Source: Corynebacterium epidermidicanis
GTDB taxonomy: Bacteria > Actinomycetota > Actinomycetes > Mycobacteriales > Mycobacteriaceae
Length of the DNA: 64,000 nt
Direction: 5' to 3'
Assembly (NCBI RefSeq): GCF_001021025.1
Contig: NZ_CP011541.1
Location: 124,001 to 188,000, forward strand
Under the pieces are notes generated by a model. The model was not told where the DNA came from. It saw only the letters and a list, made by a program, of their open reading frames with translations, and did no database searches. The first letter of the stretch is position 1, and each line of letters opens with the position of its first letter. The position numbers were made by a program, and so were the translations under genes. Below, in pieces: positions 46,196 through 54,477 of the stretch.

Positions 46196-46488
46196 TCCGC
46201 GGCCAGTTGGTGGACTCCTGCGGGCGCTGCGAACACTACGCTTCCGAGCTCGACATCGTGGCCAACCTCTGCCTGACCTGCGGGGAATACTGGGCGTGCT
46301 ATCGGTGCCACGAATCAGCCGGGCATCAGTTTGGCCGGGTGCCTCGGACCTCTGGACTCTTGGCAGTGCAGTGCGGGATGTGCGGGCATTCGATGACGTA
46401 CGAGGCGTATTCGGCTGGTTCTTGTGCTTCTTGTGGCGCCGGGTTTAACCCAGGGTGCGCGCTGCACGCGGATATCTATTTCAGCTGA
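46192..46488 (+). CDS. CHY zinc-finger protein
   Basis: A 98-residue protein with the CHY-finger pattern: CGRCEHY near the start, [17 protein letters not shown], then [27 protein letters not shown] and a final H. Eight or more Cys/His pairs would bind about three zincs. In eukaryotes the fold is linked to Hot13 and E3 ligases; bacterial stand-alone versions are uncharacterised. The ATG overlaps the gluQ stop (ATGA), so it is translated with gluQ and may be tied to tRNA modification, but this is inference. Confidence 0.82.
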   Translation: MIRGQLVDSCGRCEHYASELDIVANLCLTCGEYWACYRCHESAGHQFGRVPRTSGLLAVQCGMCGHSMTYEAYSAGSCASCGAGFNPGCALHADIYFS

Positions 46489-46527
46489 TAGCTCGGCAGG
46501 TGCACGTTTTCGCCCCTTGGCAAAACC

Positions 46528-49014
46528 CTAAGGCGCCACCACTACCTGTCCGCGTGCGCCCCGCTCGGCGTCGATGAACTGGTGGTTGACGAAGGTGTAG
46601 GTGCCGGCCTCCGGGAAGTGCGCTTCCACAAAACCGCCTTGGGCGGCCAATAATCCCAAGGCCTGCGCCCCGCCACCTGTTCCGCCGGCGCCACCGACTC
46701 CGTTGCGAAGCACGTAGGCGCCTTCGTGGTACACGGTATGGAATTGCGCTCCGACGATATGGAAAGACAGGCTACGGTTCGGGCCCGCATCGAGCACCCA
46801 GAACCGTGCGGTTTGCCCTGCTCGCAGCTGCAGCGGGTGGGCTACGTACTGGTTTTCCATGCCGTTGAACACCACTGCGTCTGGGGTGCCGGCCGCCAGT
46901 TTCGCGGGGTCTACCGGGTTTTCTGCGGAGCCGGTGAGTCCGTAGACTTCCGATTGAACTAGCAGGTACTCGGCGTCGACAGGTGCGAGGTCTGGTGGGT
47001 CGATGATGACTGCGCCGAACATGCCCGCTGCCACGTGCATGGACATCGGCATGGTGCCGCAGTGGTACAGCCAGATGCCGGCTCGTTCGGCGCGGAAGTT
47101 GTACTCGAGGCTTTCCCCTGGATTGATAGGGCGCATCACTTGGTCAGGTGAGACGATGCCAGCGTGGAAGTCGATGGAATGCGCCATCGAGCCGTGGTTG
47201 ACGAAGCGGACGCGGAACTCATCGCCCACCCGACCACGCAGCACTGGGCCCTGCAGGCCACCGTTGAATGTCCATCGTCCGCGCCCGTCGATGACGACCT
47301 CCGAGACGTCGATCGTGACCTCGTGAACTTTCCCGGCCGGAGCTGGGGCGAGCGTGGCGTCAACTGCGTGAGGGATGTCTGTGGCATCCTTTGGGCGTTG
47401 CTGTGTCGGTTGTTGGGGTGTGGCGGGTGCTGGGGAGGATTCGTCGTCGACAAGCACCTGCAAGGTCATACCCTGCATCTTGTGGCCGGCGATGGAACAC
47501 CAGGCCTCGGTGGATGTTGAGATGATGCCGGCGTCGAGCTCGGTGGTGGCGCCAGGTTGCATCCGGCCAGTGGTGGAGCCGGAGGGGAAGACGAGGTCGT
47601 GGATCTGGGTGTCGTTGTTGTGTACGGTGATGATCAGGCGATTGCCCGCGGGCACCGTGACTGACGACGGCATGAAATGCATGTTGTGCATGGTTAAATC
47701 GATGCGAGTGGTCTCGCCCGTGGCAGCCACCGGGGTGGAAACCGGCGCAGGGGCAGTGTTGCCACCAAAGACGAGCGCAAGCGCGCACAGCAACGCGACA
47801 CCGGCCGTGACCTGCCCCCAGCGTGGCTCGCCCGCCTTATCGACGCCCGCGTTGTCGGCACCCCGCTGCGCCATTGCCGCGCGTTGCGCGCGCACCGCCC
47901 GCGGGACGCCCACCAGCAGGTAGGCCAAGCAGAGGCACACCAGCGCCGAAGCCGCCACTTTCAGCCAGGAATTGCTGGCGAATACCCAGACGAGCAGCCC
48001 GCCGTTGATGATCGTGGAGCGGAACAGTGCGGCGCGATTGAGCTCGCGTAGGCCCGCTCGTACCGCTGTTGGTCCGCCGCCGATGGTGGTGGGGAGCAGG
48101 TAAGACATGGTGCCGATGAGTAGTTGAGCGCCGAATCCTACGAGCAGCCCGAGGGTGGGGAGGTGGCCGTCGGCAAGGCGCAGCAGCGAGCCGATCAGCC
48201 AGATGACCGCGGCGAGCGCGGAGACTGCGGGGAAGCTGATGCGGTCGCGGGGGTCCCGAAGCACGGGCGGGAGACAGCTGAGGAAGCCGATGAGCGCCAG
48301 CGTCCACGCGAACGCGTAGACCAGCACGCCAACCTCGTAGAATTTCACCGCCAAAAGAAGACCGATTATGGCCACGATCAAGGCGTATTTGGTCAGGTCC
48401 CAGCGGATTTTCGTGCGCCACATCGCTGGGAAGAGCACTGAGAGTGCGCCCATCGCTGCCAGACCAACGAAGCCACCAAAGTTGGCAAGCAAGTGTGCGC
48501 GCAACAAATCAGTATGTCCCCGGCCCACGAGTAGCCCCAGAATTGCGCCCACAGCCAGAGAAAACGCCGAAGCCATGAACGCCAGCGAACTATGTGTAAA
48601 GCGTTTGCCCCAGGTGATTTGCCGCGCGATCTGCACGCCGTGCCACGCCAACAGCAGGCTTACCGACGTCGCGCCGACCAGAAAAGCGCCGGGAACAGCG
48701 AAGATCTTGCCGATGATCGTCAGCAGGATCGCGATGTTGAGGGCGTAGGTCCGCCACACGAACACGCGATAAAAGGTGGCGGTAGGCGAGCTGTGTTGCC
48801 ATTTCTCGGTGAAATGCTGGCTCCAAAGCACGATCGAGTTGGTCAGCGCGCCCAAGGTGAACATGTGGATCAGGGTCCAGCGGTAGCTGGGGATCGCGAT
48901 GTGGCTTAAACCTGCGATCACCAATGCAATGAGCCACCAAGTGATGAGGCGACTGGTCTTTGAGTGCCAAGTGGCAGGGCGTTTGGTAGAACGAGCACCC
49001 AATCGTTTAAACAT
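46528..49014 (-). CDS. membrane-anchored copper nitrite reductase (NirK/AniA-type) with extra cupredoxin
   Basis: An 828-residue protein. Residues 20 to about 420 contain roughly ten membrane spans with conserved His (LIHMFTLGAL, AHLLANFGGFVGL). Residues 438-521 form a cupredoxin with Cys-His-Met ligands (AWCSIAGHKMQGM). Then come two cupredoxin domains of CuNiR type. AHSIDFH (about 610) has the type 1 His, catalytic Asp and type 2 His. YHCGTMPMSMHVAAGM (about 650) gives His, Cys, His and Met with AniA-like spacing. SFHIVG carries the second catalytic His, and VNHQF (about 813) the last type 2 His. It would reduce nitrite to NO outside the membrane, fed through its own cupredoxin. ATG 49014 is preferred; 49029 is possible. 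Confidence 0.8.
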   Translation of the reverse strand: MFKRLGARSTKRPATWHSKTSRLITWWLIALVIAGLSHIAIPSYRWTLIHMFTLGALTNSIVLWSQHFTEKWQHSSPTATFYRVFVWRTYALNIAILLTIIGKIFAVPGAFLVGATSVSLLLAWHGVQIARQITWGKRFTHSSLAFMASAFSLAVGAILGLLVGRGHTDLLRAHLLANFGGFVGLAAMGALSVLFPAMWRTKIRWDLTKYALIVAIIGLLLAVKFYEVGVLVYAFAWTLALIGFLSCLPPVLRDPRDRISFPAVSALAAVIWLIGSLLRLADGHLPTLGLLVGFGAQLLIGTMSYLLPTTIGGGPTAVRAGLRELNRAALFRSTIINGGLLVWVFASNSWLKVAASALVCLCLAYLLVGVPRAVRAQRAAMAQRGADNAGVDKAGEPRWGQVTAGVALLCALALVFGGNTAPAPVSTPVAATGETTRIDLTMHNMHFMPSSVTVPAGNRLIITVHNNDTQIHDLVFPSGSTTGRMQPGATTELDAGIISTSTEAWCSIAGHKMQGMTLQVLVDDESSPAPATPQQPTQQRPKDATDIPHAVDATLAPAPAGKVHEVTIDVSEVVIDGRGRWTFNGGLQGPVLRGRVGDEFRVRFVNHGSMAHSIDFHAGIVSPDQVMRPINPGESLEYNFRAERAGIWLYHCGTMPMSMHVAAGMFGAVIIDPPDLAPVDAEYLLVQSEVYGLTGSAENPVDPAKLAAGTPDAVVFNGMENQYVAHPLQLRAGQTARFWVLDAGPNRSLSFHIVGAQFHTVYHEGAYVLRNGVGGAGGTGGGAQALGLLAAQGGFVEAHFPEAGTYTFVNHQFIDAERGARGQVVVAP

Positions 49015-49061
49015 GCATTTAGCATACATCTTTTCCAAGGGGGATTTTTGCAGGTAGTTGC

Positions 49062-50246
49062 CTAGTTTGGCTGAGGTGTTCCACGCCACAACCAAGCGCT
49101 CAACATCACGATGAGGGCAGCTAAGTCTGCGAGCCAGATGAGCAGCGCTGTCCAGGAATGGTGAAAGAAATACCCGGACAGCCAGCCAAAGAGTGAGCTG
49201 CCCACGTAATAGCAAAAGAGGTACATGCTGGACGTCTCCGCACGGTGTGAGGTGGCGGTGAGTCCCACCCAGCCAGAAGCCACCGAATGTAGCGCGAAGA
49301 ATGCGGCGGTAAACACGAACAAGCCGAGCAGGATGAGGGTGAGGTTTGTGGCGACAAAGAGGGGTATCGTGACGAGCATCAAGGTGGCGCAACCGACAAT
49401 GGTCGGGCCCTGGCCCCACCTGCGCACGAAATTGCCTGCTCGCGCGGAACTCCACGTACCGGAAAGGTACATGAGGAAAAGGAGACCTACCAGGCCTTCG
49501 GAGAGTCCGAACAGCTCGATCATCCGGAAGCCGATGTAGTTGTAGATGGACACCGAGGTGCCAAGCGCGAGCATCGCGATAAGAAACAGGGCAGCCAACC
49601 TGCGGTTCATCCAATGGCCGAGCATCACCTGCAGCTCGGTACGCAGCTCGATGCGCCTCGGCCGGAAGTTCTGCTGCGCGGGCAGCAGCACCCACACGCT
49701 CAGCGCCATAATCAGGGCGAACATTGCGTTGAGGCCCATTGCCCAGCGCCAGCTGGCGAGTTCCATGATCCCGGCGGGGATGAGTCGTCCGGAAAGACCG
49801 CCGAGCGAGTTGCCAGCGATGTAGAGTCCCATCGCGCCAGCTAGATCCCGCTTATCGATTTCCTCCGATAGCCACGTCATCGCCACCGCCGGGGCGCCCG
49901 CGAAACATGCGCCTTGCAGACCTCGGAAAACGATGATCCAGGTCATGGAATTCAAGAAGGGGATAGCTAGCCCAAACCCGGTGGCTAGCAGCAGGGATAG
50001 GATCAGCATGCGGCCGCGCCCAAACCTTTCGGAAAGCACCGAGGCGGGCACGATCATCAAGGCCATCGTGCCGGTCGCGGCCGATATGGTCAGGGAAGCG
50101 GTGGTCGGAGTGACGTTGAATACCGAAGTAAATGTAGGTAGCAGCGCCTGGGTGCAGTAGAGACCGTTAAAGGTCGCCAGTCCGACGGCGAGCATGGCGA
50201 GCGTCGCGCGTCGATAAGCGGGGTCGCTCTTTCGGATTCCAGGCAT
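49062..50246 (-). CDS. MFS transporter (YnfM-like)
   Basis: A 394-residue protein with twelve hydrophobic spans. The loop between spans 2 and 3 reads LSERFGRGRM, the MFS motif A (GxxxDRxGRR) in variant form, and GLQGACFAGAPAVAMTWL follows. This resembles the YnfM/AraJ branch of drug or sugar-derivative exporters. The substrate is unknown. It is divergent from a LysR regulator across 70 bp, the classic layout of a regulator and its target transporter. The following gene downstream is the copper nitrite reductase, 47 bp on. Confidence 0.85.
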   Translation of the reverse strand: MPGIRKSDPAYRRATLAMLAVGLATFNGLYCTQALLPTFTSVFNVTPTTASLTISAATGTMALMIVPASVLSERFGRGRMLILSLLLATGFGLAIPFLNSMTWIIVFRGLQGACFAGAPAVAMTWLSEEIDKRDLAGAMGLYIAGNSLGGLSGRLIPAGIMELASWRWAMGLNAMFALIMALSVWVLLPAQQNFRPRRIELRTELQVMLGHWMNRRLAALFLIAMLALGTSVSIYNYIGFRMIELFGLSEGLVGLLFLMYLSGTWSSARAGNFVRRWGQGPTIVGCATLMLVTIPLFVATNLTLILLGLFVFTAAFFALHSVASGWVGLTATSHRAETSSMYLFCYYVGSSLFGWLSGYFFHHSWTALLIWLADLAALIVMLSAWLWRGTPQPN

Positions 50247-50265
50247 ATTTCTATGGTGCCCGGCC

Positions 50266-50271
50266 TATAAT
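50266..50271 (+). promoter_or_regulatory. -10 box of the LysR gene
   Basis: A perfect TATAAT lies 45 nt before the ATG, in the 70-bp gap shared with the MFS gene. ACGGA is the ribosome site. A LysR operator should lie here too. Confidence 0.5.
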
Positions 50272-50316
50272 GATTAGTAAAATGTCAAAAGTTGAAACAA
50301 TAGATACGGAATCGGC

Positions 50317-51204
50317 ATGAATTTTGGGACGGAAGACCTCCGCAGTTTCATCGCAGTCGCCGACGAAGGACACCTCACCGACACCGCCGACAAGCTGGGC
50401 ATCCCGCAACCGACCCTGTCCCGCCGCATCGCGCGCATCGAATCCGCGCTAGGCACGGAGCTGTTTGACCGCGTCGGCCGCTCCCTCGTCCTCAACACGC
50501 GCGGGACTGCGTTCCTAGCCGCCTCGCGACGCATCATCCACGAAGTCGATGCCGCCACCACCGAAGTGCACCGTCTCATGGACCCCGAACTCGGCACCGT
50601 CCGCCTCGGGTTCATGCACTCGCTCGGCACCTGGCTAGTCCCGGCCCTGCTGCGCCAATACCGCTCCCAGCATCCGAACGTCCAATTTGAGCTGGTGCAG
50701 GCCGACGCCCTCAGCCTCGCCGAAGCCGTGCTTAACGACGCCCTCGACCTCGCATTCGTAGCGCCCGCGCCTCAGCTCGAAGGGGTCGCATGGCACGAAG
50801 TGAGCACGCAACAGCTAGCGATCGCGGTACCCGAAGACCATCGGCTGGCCGACGCGAAAAGTGTGTGCCTCAAAGATCTTGAAAATGAACCATTTGTAGG
50901 CATGTACCCCGGTTACGGCATTCAAATCCTGCTGGAACGACTTTGCGCTGCCACGGGATTTGCTCCCAAAATAGCGTTCACCACCATGGAAATGACGACC
51001 GTCGGCGGATTGGTTGCGGCGGGCCTAGGAATCGCCTTGCTGCCGATGGGAGACGACCGACTCATCCCAGATGGAGTGGCGCTCGTCCCGCTGGAACCCC
51101 GAACCGAGCGCGAAATTGGCCTCGTGTGGCGCGAAGCTCAGGCAGAAAACTCGCCGCCAGTGCGGATGTTCAAGGACTTCGTGTTGCGCTCGGGGCGCTG
51201 GTAG
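50317..51204 (+). CDS. LysR-family transcriptional regulator
   Basis: A 295-residue regulator. An N-terminal winged HTH is seen (LRSFIAVADEGHLTDTADKLGIPQPTLSRRIARIESALGTELFDR), and a periplasmic-binding-protein-like effector domain starts at about residue 90 (GTVRLGFMHSLGTWLVPALLRQYR). The C-terminal half contains GLGIALLPM. It most likely controls the divergent MFS exporter in response to that exporter's substrate, by analogy with such pairs. Normal length. Confidence 0.92.
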   Translation: MNFGTEDLRSFIAVADEGHLTDTADKLGIPQPTLSRRIARIESALGTELFDRVGRSLVLNTRGTAFLAASRRIIHEVDAATTEVHRLMDPELGTVRLGFMHSLGTWLVPALLRQYRSQHPNVQFELVQADALSLAEAVLNDALDLAFVAPAPQLEGVAWHEVSTQQLAIAVPEDHRLADAKSVCLKDLENEPFVGMYPGYGIQILLERLCAATGFAPKIAFTTMEMTTVGGLVAAGLGIALLPMGDDRLIPDGVALVPLEPRTEREIGLVWREAQAENSPPVRMFKDFVLRSGRW

Positions 51205-51326
51205 CAGGCGGGATTTTGATGCTTGGTTGTTGGTGCGATGGCTCGCTAGCTCACGTCGATTGCCTGTGAAGTGGTACAAAATCGCAGGGCGCATTCAACG
51301 GCGCTGTTCGTCGCGCCGGCAGGAAA

Positions 51327-51375
51327 AGTAGAAAGCCCCACCGGAGAGTAGGTCTTTCTACTCACAGGCGGGGCT
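51327..51375. terminator. two interleaved hairpins between convergent lysR and sodA
   Basis: AGTAGAAAG (51327-51335) pairs with CTTTCTACT (51354-51362). AGCCCCACC (51334-51342) pairs with GGCGGGGCT (51367-51375), with one mismatch or wobble. The arms alternate, so the stems exclude one another or form a pseudoknot. Probably a bidirectional terminator. Confidence 0.55.
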
Positions 51376-51425
51376 CGACTCGGCCGATCTTGGCCAGCTC
51401 GGCCAGTTTCTGACCGATGTGCTTT

Positions 51426-52025
51426 TTACTTGGCGGCAGCGTAGCGCTTAGCTACTTCGTCCCAGTTGAAGACGTTCCAAACAGCCTTGACGTAGTCAGC
51501 CTTCACGTTCTTGTACTGCAGGTAGAAGGCGTGCTCCCACATGTCGAGGAGGAGCAGTGGACGCAGGTCGATGGAGAGGTTGCCCTGCTGGTCGGTCATC
51601 TGCTCGATAACGAGGCGCTCGCCAATGGTGTCCCAAGCCAGGACTGCCCAGCCGGAGCCTTGCAGGCCGAGTGCGGCAGCTTCGAAGTGAGCCTGGAAAT
51701 CTTCGAAGGAACCGAAGTCGCGCTCGATAGCTTCCAGCAGCTCGCCGGTTGGCTTGCCACCAGCGTTTGGAGCAAGGTTCTTCCAGAACAGGGAGTGGTT
51801 GGTGTGGCCACCAAGGTTGAAGGCGAGGTCCTTAGACAGCGCAGTAACGGCAACGCCGATGTAGCCGTTCTTGCGGGCATCTTCCAGCTTCTCCAGCGCC
51901 GTGTTGGCACCGTTGACGTAGTTCTGGTGGTGCTTGGTGTGGTGCAGTTCCATGATCTCTGCGGAGATGTGTGGCTCGAGAGCGTCGTATGCGTAGTCGA
52001 GCTGTGGCAGTTCGTACTTAGCCAT
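51426..52025 (-). CDS. sodA: superoxide dismutase (Mn/Fe type)
   Basis: A 199-residue SOD. Metal ligands are in the usual places: His in [14 protein letters not shown], His in [10 protein letters not shown], and Asp and His in [26 protein letters not shown] separates them. The sequence resembles the Mn-type SOD of corynebacteria; metal choice is an inference. It dismutates superoxide in the cytoplasm or envelope. AAAGGA precedes ATG 52025, which removes a spurious 12-residue extension. It is divergent from msrA, another oxidative-stress gene, with 88 bp between. Confidence 0.95.
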   Translation of the reverse strand: MAKYELPQLDYAYDALEPHISAEIMELHHTKHHQNYVNGANTALEKLEDARKNGYIGVAVTALSKDLAFNLGGHTNHSLFWKNLAPNAGGKPTGELLEAIERDFGSFEDFQAHFEAAALGLQGSGWAVLAWDTIGERLVIEQMTDQQGNLSIDLRPLLLLDMWEHAFYLQYKNVKADYVKAVWNVFNWDEVAKRYAAAK

Positions 52026-52100
52026 GTGAATTGTCCTTTCCATTGATGGTGTGTCCCCCATGATAGGCGTGTTTGTAGATTTCGCAACGAATTACGCAAC

Positions 52101-52113
52101 TAGACTGTTGTGT
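52101..52113 (+). promoter_or_regulatory. leaderless promoter of msrA
   Basis: TAGACT (52101-52106) ends 7 nt before ATG 52114. Confidence 0.55.
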
Positions 52114-52731
52114 ATGGGATTTTTGTTTGGACCGAAACCGGAAATGATCACCGCTGAGCAGGCTCTTTCTGGGCGTGATGAATCGATCAATCCGACGCCA
52201 CAACCGCATGCGGTGCTCAATGTTCCCCTAGATATGCAGGGTGAAAGCGTACTAATTGGCATTGGATGCTTCTGGGGTGCGGAAAAAATGTTCTGGCAGC
52301 TGCCAGGGGTGCTCGCCACGTCGGTTGGGTATGCCGGTGGCTACAGCCCTAACCCGACTTACCGAGAAGTGTGTACTGGTCTGACTGGTCATGCTGAAGT
52401 AGTCCGAGTTGTCTTTGACCCCGAGCTGACATCGTTGCGTGAGTTGGTGATCGCGGCACTAGAAGCTCACGATCCAACACAGGGCTATCGACAAGGTAAC
52501 GACGTCGGAACGCAGTACCGATCCATCATCTCTAGCGACAATCCACAGCTCGTCCAGGAATTGGTTGATTCCTACGGGGCAACCCTAGAGCAGCACGGCT
52601 ACCCTGCGATTACCACAGAGGTGGTCGGACCGGTCACGTACTACTTGGCTGAGGAAGAACACCAGCAATACCTGCACAAAAACCCGGATGGATACTGCCC
52701 TGTGCATTCCACTGGCGTGAAGTGCGGCTAG
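52114..52731 (+). CDS. msrA: peptide methionine sulfoxide reductase A
   Basis: A 205-residue enzyme. The catalytic Cys lies in IGCFWGAEKMFW. TSVGYAGGYSPNPTYREVCTGLTGHAEVVRV is the family core, followed by FWEAHDPTQG-like EAHDPTQGYRQGNDVGTQYRS and the C-terminal resolving Cys in STGVKCG. The N-terminal MITAEQALSGRDE is typical for actinobacterial MsrA. It reduces Met-S-sulfoxide with thioredoxin or mycothiol/mycoredoxin as electron source. Divergent from sodA. Confidence 0.95.
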   Translation: MGFLFGPKPEMITAEQALSGRDESINPTPQPHAVLNVPLDMQGESVLIGIGCFWGAEKMFWQLPGVLATSVGYAGGYSPNPTYREVCTGLTGHAEVVRVVFDPELTSLRELVIAALEAHDPTQGYRQGNDVGTQYRSIISSDNPQLVQELVDSYGATLEQHGYPAITTEVVGPVTYYLAEEEHQQYLHKNPDGYCPVHSTGVKCG

Positions 52732-52848
52732 TGTACGCATAAAAATGCGGGGTTAGGTAGGCGAAAGCGTGTCTCTTATTCATGTTTTCCGCAGCGTTGT
52801 GGGCCTGAAGCCAGTATTTGTTGTTGTCTGGGGGCCGTAGCTCGCTCG

Positions 52849-52945
52849 ATGTCGTCCCTTCGGTGTAGTCGGACTACCGCTGTGGGATTTTATTCATGAA
52901 AAAAACGCTGCTCTGCGTAGTCAGACTACGCCGAGGCGACGACAT
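52849..52945. repeat. 29-bp imperfect inverted repeat carrying nested palindromes
   Basis: 52849-52877 and 52917-52945 are reverse complements at 25 of 29 positions, with a 39-nt centre. Each arm itself contains the palindrome GTAGTC-N-GACTAC (52865-52877 and 52917-52929). It could be a non-autonomous element, a double operator or a structured RNA. Confidence 0.65.
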
Positions 52946-53016
52946 AGCACTTGTGCAGCAAACCCGCACGGCCGGCGACACGCCGACCGGACACACTGTT
53001 CTTTCCTTAACCCAAA

Positions 53017-53055
53017 ATGCGGGTGCCCCGAAGCGTAACTTCGGGGCACCCGCAT
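53017..53055 (-). terminator. strong terminator hairpin after the FMN reductase gene
   Basis: A perfect 17-bp stem (53017-53033 with 53039-53055) around a CGTAA loop, 7 nt past the stop of the minus-strand gene. The T-tract is short, but the stem is very stable. It may also end msrA transcripts. Confidence 0.8.
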
Positions 53056-53062
53056 TACCGTC

Positions 53063-53590
53063 TTAGGCGGTGAGCTGCTCCATCAACTGGCTGAGCACCA
53101 CACCGTGGTGGGTGCCTGGCTCAAAGGTGCCGTCGCGGAAATCCGTGTTCAGGTTGATGGATACCTGTGCGCGGACATCGTGCATGGAGAAGTTCGCGAG
53201 CACGCTGCGCAGTTGCTCTACGACGCGGATGCCACCGTCGTAGGAGTAGCTGATGAAGCCAACTGGCTTGCCGGTGAGCTCAGGGCCGAGGGAATCGATT
53301 GCGTTCTTCAGTGCGCCTGGGATGCCGTGGTTGTACTCAGGCGTGACGAAGATCAGTGCGTCGAACTCAGCGATCTTATCGCCCCATGCCTGCTGGGATG
53401 GCAGATCATACTTTCCACCGAGCATCATTGGGGGCATTGGGCTCTCCCAGATCGGCAAGTTGAAAGACTTAAGGTCTACGAGTTCAAATTCGTGGGTGGG
53501 ATTGGTGGTGAGCTGGGTCATTGCCCAAGCTGCGACCTGTTCGCCGAGGCGAGTGGTGCGGACTGATCCGAGGATTACACCGATTTTCAA
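53063..53590 (-). CDS. NADPH-dependent FMN reductase (flavodoxin-like)
   Basis: A 175-residue protein. The N-terminal phosphate loop GSVRTTRLGEQV binds FMN, and PEYNHGIPGALKNAIDSL is the family signature. It probably reduces flavins or quinones with NADPH. Its start lies 9 nt after the stop of the TetR-like gene upstream on the same strand, so they form an operon, and the regulator probably controls it. Minor acidic changes do not affect the core. Confidence 0.9.
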   Translation of the reverse strand: MKIGVILGSVRTTRLGEQVAAWAMTQLTTNPTHEFELVDLKSFNLPIWESPMPPMMLGGKYDLPSQQAWGDKIAEFDALIFVTPEYNHGIPGALKNAIDSLGPELTGKPVGFISYSYDGGIRVVEQLRSVLANFSMHDVRAQVSINLNTDFRDGTFEPGTHHGVVLSQLMEQLTA

Positions 53591-53599
53591 GGAAGCTCC

Positions 53600-54406
53600 C
53601 TAGTTTTTGTTGAAGTGTCGCCAATTACTATACCCCTGGGCGCCCAGAAACACGGCACCGAGGAATGCTTCCGCGAAAATGTGTGCGGACTCACTTGGGG
53701 AAGGCTGCGCCCCGGGGAGGGTTGCTTCGACAATATCCCTGGTCAACGTGCCTACAACTGCAGGGCCTACGAGGAGGTGTACGAGCGCGGGTAAAGGGAG
53801 ATCGCGGATCTGGCCGGCAGCAATTTGCTTCTCAAACCACGGCCCAGTCGCCCGGTAAATATGGCGGAGGCCGAGATCGGAATACTTGGCATTTTCAACC
53901 AATGGTCGAGTGACTACTTCGGCGAAAATCGCCGGAAGCACCTGCGGTTTCTTTAAAAGCGCCTCGACGTAGACCTCGTAGAAGCCGAAAACTGCTTCGG
54001 GGACGTCTTCGGGTGGGTTCGTGAAAAACGCGTCGATTGCACCCAGTGGGCTGTATTTGGCGAAGGTTTCTTCCAGCAGCTTGCTGCGACTACCAAACGT
54101 GAGGTAGATGCTTTCCGTTGAGCAGCCTGCGCGTTCTGCGATTGCGCTCATTGGGCAGCTTAGCCCGCGCTCGCTGATGAGGTGGGCGGCAGCTTCGACG
54201 GCACGCTCCCGGACTGTGGAGCGACTTGATTTGATCCCTCTCGCAGCTAGTTCCTCATCCAGTGCTTTGCGGGTGCCGCCGAGACGTCGCAATGCTGTGG
54301 ATCGCGACATGCCTGCTTCCTTGGCGATGGTCGCGATGGGAATGTCGCCGGCGCTGCATCCTTTGCGTAGGGATAGGCGGGTGGCGGCGTCGATAAGCGA
54401 CTTCAT
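53600..54406 (-). CDS. TetR-like regulator with two N-terminal HTH modules
   Basis: A 268-residue protein. Residues 1-55 form a TetR-like HTH (IPIATIAKEAGMSRSTALRRLGGTRKAL). Residues 65-115 form a second, more typical one (CPMSAIAERAGCSTESIYLTFGSRSKLLEETFA). The rest is a TetR ligand-binding helical domain. Most TetR proteins have a single HTH, so the tandem is unusual. It precedes the FMN reductase gene by 9 nt in one operon and may repress it. The ligand is unknown. Confidence 0.82.
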   Translation of the reverse strand: MKSLIDAATRLSLRKGCSAGDIPIATIAKEAGMSRSTALRRLGGTRKALDEELAARGIKSSRSTVRERAVEAAAHLISERGLSCPMSAIAERAGCSTESIYLTFGSRSKLLEETFAKYSPLGAIDAFFTNPPEDVPEAVFGFYEVYVEALLKKPQVLPAIFAEVVTRPLVENAKYSDLGLRHIYRATGPWFEKQIAAGQIRDLPLPALVHLLVGPAVVGTLTRDIVEATLPGAQPSPSESAHIFAEAFLGAVFLGAQGYSNWRHFNKN

Positions 54407-54465
54407 AGGTTTGTGCTTTCCATGATGCTTGCCATCGTAGATAAGAAGTAGTCACCGCGCGCCAC

Positions 54466-54477
54466 TAGGGTAAGGGC
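54466..54477 (+). promoter_or_regulatory. leaderless promoter of alkB
   Basis: TAGGGT (54466-54471) ends 6 nt before ATG 54478. No ribosome site is needed or seen. Confidence 0.45.

Larger units (their letters stand above)
52732..53062. other. 331-bp intergenic region with a large inverted repeat and a terminator
   Basis: No gene is seen. It holds the inverted repeat at 52849-52945 and a 17-bp terminator stem at 53017-53055, listed separately. The rest has no recognisable signal. Confidence 0.6.

Noticed and set aside
49015..49695. Long N-terminal extension of the copper nitrite reductase frame
   Set aside because: The extension is Arg/Pro/His-rich, lies on top of the MFS gene in another frame, and the membrane domain starts near 49014.
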